Shown in pieces: positions 1 to 5,670 of a stretch of 5,906 bases of DNA; position 1 is the stretch's first letter; every line of letters begins with the position of its first letter. The translations under genes and the position numbers were made by a program. The stretch is taken from assembly GCA_027083715.1 (NCBI GenBank), contig JALWNR010000200.1, positions 1-5,906 of the forward strand, read 5' to 3'. The stretch is from Bacteroidales bacterium (GTDB lineage: Bacteria > Bacteroidota > Bacteroidia > Bacteroidales > NBLH01). The notes under the pieces were generated by a model. The model searched no databases. It had not been told where the DNA came from and saw only the letters and a program-made list of their open reading frames with translations.

Positions 1-68
1 GTATAAACCAAAATACAAATTAACTAATTAGAGTAATTTACCAATATACCAATTAACCCATTTTTGAG

Positions 69-2426
69 ATGAAAAAATATCTTTTATTAATATGTATGTT
101 ACCATTAATTTATATTGCTAGTGCACAAGAATATACCCAAACTGTGCGCGGAACAGTAATAGATGCCACATCAAAAAGCCCGATACCCGGAGCAAATATT
201 ATAGTAATAAACAGTAAACCGCTTATTGGTACGGTTTCGGAAAATGATGGTAGTTTTACCTTAAAAAATGTACCCATCGGAAAACAAGATATTGCAGTAA
301 GATTTATGGGCTATAAGCCGGTATATTTACGAGCTTTAACCATTAAATCTGGTAAAGAGCTGATTTTGAATATTGAAATGACGGAGCTGGTAATAACAAC
401 AGACGAAGTAGTAGTAAAAGCATACGGCAGAAAAGATAAACCGCTCAACGAGATGGCAAAAGTAAGTGCTCGCTCTTTTACAGTGGAAGAAACCGAACGG
501 TATGCGGGCACATGGTTTGACCCGGCACGGATGGCAGCTAATTATGCAGGGGTAATGGCTGCCGGAGATCAGCGCAACGATATAATTATCCGTGGAAATT
601 CACCTTTGGGTTTGCTGTGGATGCTCGATGGCATTAACATTCCAAACCCTAATCATTTTGGAACATTAGGAACTACCGGAGGTCCCATCAGCATTCTGAA
701 CAATAATCTTTTAGACAATTCTGATTTTTTTACCGGTGCGTTTCCTGCTGAATACGGTAATGCTACGGCAGGTGTATTTGACTTGAATATGCGCAATGGA
801 AACAATAAAACCCATGAATTTGTGGCACAAATAGGAATGAACGGTTTTGAACTGGGTGCAGAAGGTCCTTTTTCTAAAAAATCAAAAGCATCTTATTTAT
901 TGAGCTACCGGTATTCTACACTTGCTGTTTTCGATGCTTTGGGCATTAATTTTGGTGTTTCGGGTATTCCGCAATATCAGGATTTGTCGTTTAAAATTAA
1001 TGTTCCCACAAAGAAAGCCGGACGCTTTTCGCTTTTTGGTGTGGGTGGTACCAGCTATATTGAAGTACTGAACAAAGACCGAAAGGAGGGCGACTGGACA
1101 TTCGGACACAACAATCTGGATTTTCGTTTTGGTTCAGACATGGGAGTTACCGGTTTGGAACACCTTTATTTTTTCAATAAAAATACGCGTATAAACACCA
1201 CACTGGCAGCATCTTATACAGGAACCAGCGCGCGTGCAGACTCAGCCTACCAAAATGCCCCTGCCCTTACCTATTACGGTGATAAATCGTCGGAAACAAA
1301 ATATTCGTTTAGCAGTAAATTTTCACAAAAAATAAATGCAAAAAATAATTACAATTTTGGTGTTACACTTGATTTGTACTCGGCAAATTATACCGACAGT
1401 GCTTTAACAAACGACTATGTATATTACCTATTAACCGATGTGAACAGTGAAAAAATGCTATTGATACAGTCCTACGGACAATATCAGCACAATTTCACCG
1501 ATAATTTTACGGTATATGGCGGATTGCATTTTCAGTATTTTACCCTTAATAACCATTGGACAATGGAACCACGCCTTAGTGCCGAATGGGATATTAGTGC
1601 AAAGCATTCCGTAAGTGCCGGATTTGGAATGCACAGCCAATTACAGCCACGTTTTTTATATTTTCTGGAAACAGAACAGAACAACGGCAATCGGGTTCTG
1701 ACCAATAAAAATATGGATTTTTCAAAAAGTAATCACTATATTTTGTCTTACGATTATCTGATTAACAAAAACTTACGTTTAAAAATAGAGACTTACTACC
1801 AATACCTTTATAATATACCGGTTGAGCAAAAGCCATCGTATTACTCATTAATAAATTTTGGTAATGATTTTTATTCTGACCGGGAAGATAGTTTGGTAAA
1901 CAAAGGAACAGGTAAAAATTACGGTTTAGAAATTACTTTTGAGAAATTTTTGAGTAATAATTATTACTTTTTGCTCACCGCATCCTTGTTTGATTCAAAA
2001 TACAAAGGCAGCGATGGTATAGAACGCAACACCATTTACAACAGTAATTATGTGCTGAATGCCTTGCTGGGTTACTCCTTTGATATCAGAAAACACAATT
2101 CCCTGTCGCTTGATTTTAAAACAGTAACAGCGGGAGGGAAACATTACATTCCTGTTGATTTGGAATTATCACAATACTACGGTGAAAAAATTTTGGATTA
2201 TACCAGAGCCTATGAACCAAGCTATCCTGCATACTTTCGCCTAGATGGAAGAATTTCCTTTAAACTGAACCACAAAAAAATGAATACTGAAATTGCACTG
2301 GATGTACAAAACCTCAGCAATCATAAAAATGTACTGCTTGAAACTTTTGATATAGATTCAGGAACCCTAGTCTATGATTATCAGTTTGGACTGTTTTATG
2401 TGTTTTTATTAAGATTTCAGTTTTAA
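69..2426 (+). CDS. TonB-dependent outer-membrane receptor with carboxypeptidase-regulatory-like domain
   Basis: Complete 785-residue outer-membrane receptor that would import an unknown ligand using TonB energy. The ATG is immediately followed by a signal peptide (about residues 1-19, MKKYLLL start, cleavage likely after IASA), which supports this start; no clear Shine-Dalgarno is visible. Residues about 24-105 form a carboxypeptidase-D-regulatory-like beta-sandwich (VRGTVIDATSKSPIPGANI, then NDGSFTLKNVPIG and FMGYK). A DEVVV stretch at 112-116 fits a TonB box. The plug spans about 125-245, with DIIIRGNSP, WMLDGINIPNPNHFG and FPAEYGNATAGVFDL. The rest is a beta-barrel rich in aromatic residues, ending in ...LLRFQF, a typical C-terminal outer-membrane assembly signal. 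Family assignment is firm; the substrate is not deducible. No SusD-like gene follows, so this is probably not a glycan SusCD pair. The next gene downstream is convergent, so the receptor may be monocistronic on its 3' side. Confidence 0.95.
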   Translation: MKKYLLLICMLPLIYIASAQEYTQTVRGTVIDATSKSPIPGANIIVINSKPLIGTVSENDGSFTLKNVPIGKQDIAVRFMGYKPVYLRALTIKSGKELILNIEMTELVITTDEVVVKAYGRKDKPLNEMAKVSARSFTVEETERYAGTWFDPARMAANYAGVMAAGDQRNDIIIRGNSPLGLLWMLDGINIPNPNHFGTLGTTGGPISILNNNLLDNSDFFTGAFPAEYGNATAGVFDLNMRNGNNKTHEFVAQIGMNGFELGAEGPFSKKSKASYLLSYRYSTLAVFDALGINFGVSGIPQYQDLSFKINVPTKKAGRFSLFGVGGTSYIEVLNKDRKEGDWTFGHNNLDFRFGSDMGVTGLEHLYFFNKNTRINTTLAASYTGTSARADSAYQNAPALTYYGDKSSETKYSFSSKFSQKINAKNNYNFGVTLDLYSANYTDSALTNDYVYYLLTDVNSEKMLLIQSYGQYQHNFTDNFTVYGGLHFQYFTLNNHWTMEPRLSAEWDISAKHSVSAGFGMHSQLQPRFLYFLETEQNNGNRVLTNKNMDFSKSNHYILSYDYLINKNLRLKIETYYQYLYNIPVEQKPSYYSLINFGNDFYSDREDSLVNKGTGKNYGLEITFEKFLSNNYYFLLTASLFDSKYKGSDGIERNTIYNSNYVLNALLGYSFDIRKHNSLSLDFKTVTAGGKHYIPVDLELSQYYGEKILDYTRAYEPSYPAYFRLDGRISFKLNHKKMNTEIALDVQNLSNHKNVLLETFDIDSGTLVYDYQFGLFYVFLLRFQF

Positions 2427-2442
2427 AACATTAAACATAATA

Positions 2443-2456
2443 CAGCTTTTAAGCTG
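2443..2456 (+). other. Short inverted repeat after the receptor gene
   Basis: CAGCTT-TT-AAGCTG lies 16 bp after the receptor stop codon. It could fold as a 5-bp stem with a TTTA loop. No T-tract follows, so it does not qualify as an intrinsic terminator; it could be a weak 3' hairpin or chance. Confidence 0.25.
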
Positions 2457-2493
2457 CTGGCTTCACAACATTCAATGCTATGGTACAAGATAA

Positions 2494-2531
2494 TTAACAC
2501 TATTTAACAGTTTGTTTAACATTCTTTAACA
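2494..2531 (+). repeat. Four phased TTAACA direct repeats
   Basis: The hexamer TTAACA occurs at 2494, 2504, 2516 and 2526, with start-to-start spacing of 10, 12 and 10 bp, close to one helical turn each. The array ends 32 bp before the TATCTTTG promoter-like element, where an activator or repressor could bind. The background is AT-rich, which raises the odds of chance recurrence, but the even phasing is notable. No protein partner can be named. Confidence 0.5.
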
Positions 2532-2563
2532 ATTTTAATTAGGGAATACGCTTATTTCATATT

Positions 2564-2571
2564 TATCTTTG
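2564..2571 (+). promoter_or_regulatory. Bacteroidota-type -7 promoter element
   Basis: TATCTTTG matches the Bacteroidota primary-sigma -7 consensus TAnnTTTG exactly. No good TTTG -33 element is found about 20 bp upstream (that position reads AATTAGGG), so the promoter is incomplete by consensus unless the upstream TTAACA array compensates through an activator. Transcription would start near 2578, in a region with no annotated protein gene, about 95 nt before a strong terminator. Confidence 0.4.
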
Positions 2572-2609
2572 CAGTGTTAAAACAATTTAAAAGATAGTTT
2601 TTTCATAAT

Positions 2610-2640
2610 AGGTTTTAGGTTAGTAATTAGGTTAAAGGTT
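2610..2640 (+). repeat. Four AGGTT pentamers in two pairs
   Basis: AGGTT occurs at 2610, 2617, 2629 and 2636. Each pair has a 7-bp start-to-start period and the two pairs are offset by 19 bp. It lies inside the candidate sRNA just upstream of the terminator stem, a position where a repeated single-stranded target- or protein-binding motif would be accessible. Confidence 0.45.
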
Positions 2641-2641
2641 G

Positions 2642-2672
2642 AAAGGCGGGAGTGGTTACCCGCCTTTTTTTT
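2642..2672 (+). terminator. Strong rho-independent terminator
   Basis: AAAGGCGGG (2642-2650) pairs perfectly with CCCGCCTTT (2659-2667) around an 8-nt loop, and eight T run from 2665 to 2672. This is a textbook intrinsic terminator for plus-strand transcripts, ending either the candidate sRNA or the receptor mRNA (216 nt after its stop codon). Read on the minus strand, the same hairpin is followed only by TTTC, so it could at most weakly terminate the convergent serine dehydratase transcript. Confidence 0.88.
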
Positions 2673-2698
2673 GTACAATAAATTTTCTGAATTGTTTC

Positions 2699-2715
2699 AC
2701 AACTCAAAGAGTTGT
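2699..2715 (-). other. Hairpin directly after the serine dehydratase stop codon
   Basis: ACAACTC and GAGTTGT form a perfect 7-bp inverted repeat with a 3-nt loop, starting 1 bp past the TAG stop of the dehydratase gene. On the minus strand it is followed by GAAACAATTC, with no T-tract. It is more likely a 3'-end stabilising hairpin than a terminator on its own; it may act with the GC-rich hairpin about 30 bp further on. Confidence 0.4.
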
Positions 2716-2716
2716 A

Positions 2717-3922
2717 CTACTTTGGCGGTCTGCCGTTAATACCAATGGTTGCTAAACCCCCAAGCGATGTTTCTTTATAAAGACTGGGTAAATCGTGCCC
2801 TGTTTGTTCCATTACTTCCACAACATTATCAAAAGGTATCATGTGCCTGCCATCTGAATGAATGGCGTATAATGCTGCATCCAAAGCACGCTGAGCACCA
2901 AATGCATTACGCTCAATACAAGGTACTTGCACCAAGCCGGCAACCGGATCACAGGTCAAACCTAAATGATGTTCCAAACCGGAAGCCGCAGCATATTCAA
3001 TCTGATAACTGGTACCGCCCAGTAATTGTGTACAAGCTGCAGCTGCCATTGAACAAGCTGCTCCTACTTCACCCTGACAACCAACTTCTGCTCCAGAAAC
3101 CGAAGCGTTTTCCTTGATTAAATTACCGATTAATCCGGCAACAGCCAGAGCCTTAACAATTCGCTCTTCCGAAAACTCATATTTTTTATAAAAAAGATAT
3201 AAAACAGCAGGCAAAATTCCTGATGAGCCGCATGTTGGAGCGGTAACCACTTTTCCTGCCGCTGCATTTTCTTCTGAAACTGCCAGTGCATAGGCAAAAA
3301 GAAAAGTATCGTCTTCAGCAAATTTATTTTGCATGCGTGCTTTTACATGATATGAGGGGGCTTTTCTTCGTAATTTAAGTACTCCCGGCAATGTACCGTC
3401 GGCTTCCAAACCTCGGTGAATGGCATCTTTCATGGTTTCCCAAACCTCTCTCAAATAATCTGCAACTTGCTCTCCCTCAGTTTTTAAAACATATTCCCAC
3501 AAGGTTCCTCCTTCCTGCTCTAAATGGTCAAGAATTTCTTTCATGGTTTCTTGTTTGTAGATATGCTCTTCCTGTGCCTCACTGTTTGCATCCATTATTT
3601 CGCCACCGCCAATACTGTAAACTTCCCACTCATCTGTTTTTTTATTTTGTTCGTAGGCTTCAAAACGCATCCCGTTAGGATGTAAAGGCAAAGTTTCATC
3701 ATTTTTCCAGATAAATTCCACCGGTTTTGGTAAAGTTTTTTCAACAATATAATCGGTCATGTGCCCTTTGCCTGTTAAAGCAAGGCTCCCGTACAGATAA
3801 ACCTTAAAAGAATCTGCATTCGGATTTTTTTCAGAAAACTGCTCTGCTGCAAATTTAGGTCCCATGGTATGGCTGCTTGACGGACCATTTCCTATTTTAA
3901 ATATTTTTGTAATTGATTCCAT
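2717..3922 (-). CDS. sdaA: L-serine dehydratase (L-serine ammonia-lyase), one-chain iron-sulfur type
   Basis: Complete 401-residue cytoplasmic enzyme that converts L-serine to pyruvate and ammonia with a [4Fe-4S] cluster and no pyridoxal phosphate. Residues about 2-150 are the SDH-beta domain, with the signature GPSSSHTMGP at 13-22. Residues about 165-398 are the SDH-alpha catalytic domain, with TAPTCGSSG (227-235), SGAEVGCQGEVGAACSMAAA (276-295) and GLTCDPVAGLVQVPCIERN (321-339). Cys282, Cys324 and Cys335 are the predicted cluster ligands; their 42- and 11-residue spacings equal those I recall for Cys343/385/396 of the Legionella enzyme. At 401 residues it is shorter than the roughly 455-residue proteobacterial forms. 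The C-terminus is ...GINGRPPK, so the terminal cysteine that is the fourth, autoinhibitory ligand in Legionella is absent. The ATG start agrees with the family N-terminus; no strong Shine-Dalgarno is present. The Tim44-like gene lies 141 bp upstream in the same direction, with no evident functional link. Confidence 0.95.
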   Translation of the reverse strand: MESITKIFKIGNGPSSSHTMGPKFAAEQFSEKNPNADSFKVYLYGSLALTGKGHMTDYIVEKTLPKPVEFIWKNDETLPLHPNGMRFEAYEQNKKTDEWEVYSIGGGEIMDANSEAQEEHIYKQETMKEILDHLEQEGGTLWEYVLKTEGEQVADYLREVWETMKDAIHRGLEADGTLPGVLKLRRKAPSYHVKARMQNKFAEDDTFLFAYALAVSEENAAAGKVVTAPTCGSSGILPAVLYLFYKKYEFSEERIVKALAVAGLIGNLIKENASVSGAEVGCQGEVGAACSMAAAACTQLLGGTSYQIEYAAASGLEHHLGLTCDPVAGLVQVPCIERNAFGAQRALDAALYAIHSDGRHMIPFDNVVEVMEQTGHDLPSLYKETSLGGLATIGINGRPPK

Positions 3923-3931
3923 TTATGAGTT

Positions 3932-3955
3932 AAAAGTTTATAAAGTAAAAAGTTT
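3932..3955 (-). repeat. AACTTTT-like short repeats upstream of the serine dehydratase
   Basis: On the minus strand AAACTTTT occurs twice, 16 bp apart, with a related ACTTTAT between the copies, ending 9 bp before the ATG. This looks like a degenerate AT-rich tandem repeat in the 5' leader. No TAnnTTTG promoter element could be identified in the 141-bp gap upstream of this gene. Confidence 0.3.
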
Positions 3956-3970
3956 GTGAAATTGAATAAT

Positions 3971-4055
3971 TTATACAATTGCCGCACCCGGAACCCAACA
4001 TCAGAAAACCGGTAGTTTTCACATCATGGTATTATCACATTGAACCATTGTATAA
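3971..4055. repeat. Separated inverted repeat TTATACAAT / ATTGTATAA
   Basis: TTATACAAT (3971-3979) and ATTGTATAA (4047-4055) are perfect 9-bp inverted copies 67 bp apart, between the Tim44-like and serine dehydratase genes. They nearly bracket the gap and could be two operator half-sites or the base of a larger fold. Being AT-rich, the match may be chance. Confidence 0.3.
4004..4020 (-). other. Weak hairpin downstream of the Tim44-like gene
   Basis: GAAAAC and GTTTTC form a 6-bp inverted repeat around a 5-nt loop, 44 bp after the Tim44-like stop. The stem is AT-rich and no T-tract follows in the minus direction, so it is at best a poor terminator; read-through into the serine dehydratase gene is possible. 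Confidence 0.25.
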
Positions 4056-4063
4056 TTAAATCA

Positions 4064-5602
4064 TTACCCCGCATATTCTTCATCCTGAACAATTCGGGTT
4101 AAAATCCACGAAAAATCACCGTTACTGATTTTTGCACCACAATATTCGCACACGGCAGCCTGTCCCATTTTATCAGCAGGAGCACCACAATTAGGGCAAT
4201 TATGCAAACTAAATTCTGATTCTTTAATTTCGACACCGTTTCGGCGCATAAATGTCCAGTATTCGCTAAAATAACGTGCTTTTTTTCTGGAACCGCCCAG
4301 TATTTTTCCTTCCTGGTTTATGACGTAGTCATAACAAGATGCAAAAATACGCACCGTAAAGGCTTCATAGTATTTGTCCACCTCAATGGCAGCCATATCA
4401 ATTTTTTTAATACTCAGATTGTCCAGCTTATTTTGCAAATGTTCACGTTTATAAGCTTCAATCCAAAAATTATAGGATTCGTAAAGCCGATCGGATAATA
4501 AGTGTCTTGCCTTTTGCCATTGCATCTCAGACCATGCCTTATAAATCTCGGTAAAGTATTTATATGCAATATTGTCTGTAAAATTTTGCCAGTATGAACT
4601 CCAGTCCTGCAGCTGATGATTTTGCACAAAGCGTTGAATATAAGTATCTATCAACGGACTTACCACCGTAGGATAATCGGTACCTACCTCCTGCTCATAA
4701 TGTGCCAGACCTTTGGTTTTAAACACCTCCTGACGAATTATTGTAATTTGATTTACAAACCACTGCATTTCACCGGCAACAATAAAAGTACCGCAGTGAG
4801 TACACTCCCCTGCATCGGTAAAATCAGCCGGTGCACCGCAAGCAGGGCATTTTAAATCACGCATTTGTTCAGGTGCTTTTGAAAGTACTCCTTTTTTACG
4901 ATTAAACATCCAACGTTCTGTTAAAATAAAGCGCGTACTTTTTCCTGCTTTGGTCTGTGTATAATTTGATTTTATATCGACAACAATTCCCGTGTAATCG
5001 CCTGATTCATAAACAGAAACCAGTTTTATATTTCCAATTACAATTTCTGATATATTTGTTTGCTTATTTAACGGATTGTTTTGTGCTTCGTTGAGGATAT
5101 AATCCGCAACAAAAGGTTTCAGATTTTTCAAAGCTGATTCTCCAAGATAAGAGTAAAATTTGTGATATACAGAACCGACAAAATCCCAAAACAACAGGCG
5201 CGAAAAATCAGGGTCTTGTTGTTTGAGCGTCTCCAAACTGCTTTCCACACTGTTAAACTCATTAAATTTGTTTGAATAGGTAGGTGCTGATGTAATGGTT
5301 TGATTATGATTTTTTTCTTTTTTATTTTTTAAAAAATAGAATACGATAATTACAATAATCAATGGAACAGAAATTTGTGGCGGAAGCTGAAGAATTATCC
5401 AAAAAATCAAACCTGCAATACCATCGCCGCCCCCACTTCCACTACCGCCTGAATAAGACTGACCTCCACCGGGGCGCGCCAGAGATATTTCAGGGATGAA
5501 AAGAAAAATTAATAAAACAATAATGCTGAATATTGAAAATATTCCAGCAAAATGAATTGCTCTGCGTTTTGCTTTTGGGTCTTGAAATATATATTGTCTC
5601 AC
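4064..5602 (-). CDS. Membrane-anchored Tim44-like domain protein with two zinc ribbons
   Basis: A 512-residue protein of the bacterial Tim44-like type; its exact role is unknown. A basic N-terminus (KAKRR, 10-14) precedes a hydrophobic segment at about 18-36 and a Gly/Ser-rich loop (RPGGGQSYSGGSGSGGG, 43-59), a hallmark of this family. A second hydrophobic stretch (about 62-91, with a Pro-Pro break) is followed by KNKKEK, which predicts a cytoplasmic C-terminal body. Residues about 125-250 and 335-467 both look Tim44-like and each is followed by a CxxC...CxxC zinc ribbon: C252/C255/C267/C270 and C469/C472/C485/C488. Both ribbons share the CPxCGAPAD core and both are followed by a conserved tryptophan (W281, W499), indicating an internal duplication. 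The gene starts with GTG: no ATG lies between the in-frame upstream TAA (5618-5620) and the signal segment, so GTG is the best start. No Shine-Dalgarno is visible. The edge gene ends 68 bp upstream, which suggests a possible operon. Confidence 0.85.
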   Translation of the reverse strand: MRQYIFQDPKAKRRAIHFAGIFSIFSIIVLLIFLFIPEISLARPGGGQSYSGGSGSGGGDGIAGLIFWIILQLPPQISVPLIIVIIVFYFLKNKKEKNHNQTITSAPTYSNKFNEFNSVESSLETLKQQDPDFSRLLFWDFVGSVYHKFYSYLGESALKNLKPFVADYILNEAQNNPLNKQTNISEIVIGNIKLVSVYESGDYTGIVVDIKSNYTQTKAGKSTRFILTERWMFNRKKGVLSKAPEQMRDLKCPACGAPADFTDAGECTHCGTFIVAGEMQWFVNQITIIRQEVFKTKGLAHYEQEVGTDYPTVVSPLIDTYIQRFVQNHQLQDWSSYWQNFTDNIAYKYFTEIYKAWSEMQWQKARHLLSDRLYESYNFWIEAYKREHLQNKLDNLSIKKIDMAAIEVDKYYEAFTVRIFASCYDYVINQEGKILGGSRKKARYFSEYWTFMRRNGVEIKESEFSLHNCPNCGAPADKMGQAAVCEYCGAKISNGDFSWILTRIVQDEEYAG

Positions 5603-5608
5603 AGTTAT

Positions 5609-5641
5609 GATTTTTAATTATTGAGTTTAGATTTTTAATTA
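5609..5641. repeat. GATTTTTAATTA direct repeat with 21-bp period
   Basis: The 12-mer GATTTTTAATTA is present at 5609-5620 and 5630-5641, exactly two helical turns apart, and fills much of the 68-bp gap just upstream of the GTG start of the Tim44-like gene. The nearer copy overlaps the in-frame stop that limits that start. It may be a regulator-binding pair or simple AT-rich duplication. Confidence 0.35.
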
Positions 5642-5670
5642 AGATAATGAATGTAAAAAATAAGTTAGGT

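Larger units (their letters stand above)
2578..2672 (+). ncRNA. Candidate small non-coding RNA
   Basis: A short putative transcript lies between a TATCTTTG promoter-like element and a strong intrinsic terminator. The start is estimated at about 7 nt after the -7 element and is uncertain by a few bases. The interval contains no ATG on the plus strand, and the only GTG-initiated frame closes after seven codons, so it looks non-coding. The 5' part is AU-rich and apparently unstructured, the middle carries four AGGUU pentamers (2610-2640), and the 3' end is the GGCGGG/CCCGCC terminator hairpin. This layout is that of many bacterial sRNAs. I do not recognise a known RNA family. The alternative is that the segment is just the 3' untranslated end of the receptor transcript. 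Confidence 0.4.

Noticed and set aside
1..68. Search for a promoter or operator before the receptor gene
   Set aside because: Only AT-rich sequence, an 8-bp palindrome CTAATTAG (24-31) and repeated ACCAAT words are seen; no TAnnTTTG element or Shine-Dalgarno could be defended.
2577..2606. Nine-codon minus-strand frame MKKLSFKLF inside the candidate sRNA region
   Set aside because: Far too short, in AT-rich sequence, with no supporting ribosome-binding site.
2427..2716. CRISPR array or insertion-sequence remnant in the convergent gap
   Set aside because: The repeats are 5-6 bp words without spacer structure, and there are no terminal inverted repeats or transposase fragments.
2749..3117. Plus-strand open frame of 122 codons opposite the serine dehydratase
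   Set aside because: It is antisense to strongly conserved dehydratase sequence, its translation has no recognisable domain or signal, and it is explained as a shadow frame.
3391..3678. Plus-strand open frame of 95 codons opposite the serine dehydratase
   Set aside because: Antisense shadow of conserved coding sequence with no family resemblance.
4064..5602. Tim44-like protein as a true mitochondrial-type protein import component
   Set aside because: Only fold-level resemblance is suggested; bacterial members have no established import role, so the function is left unknown.
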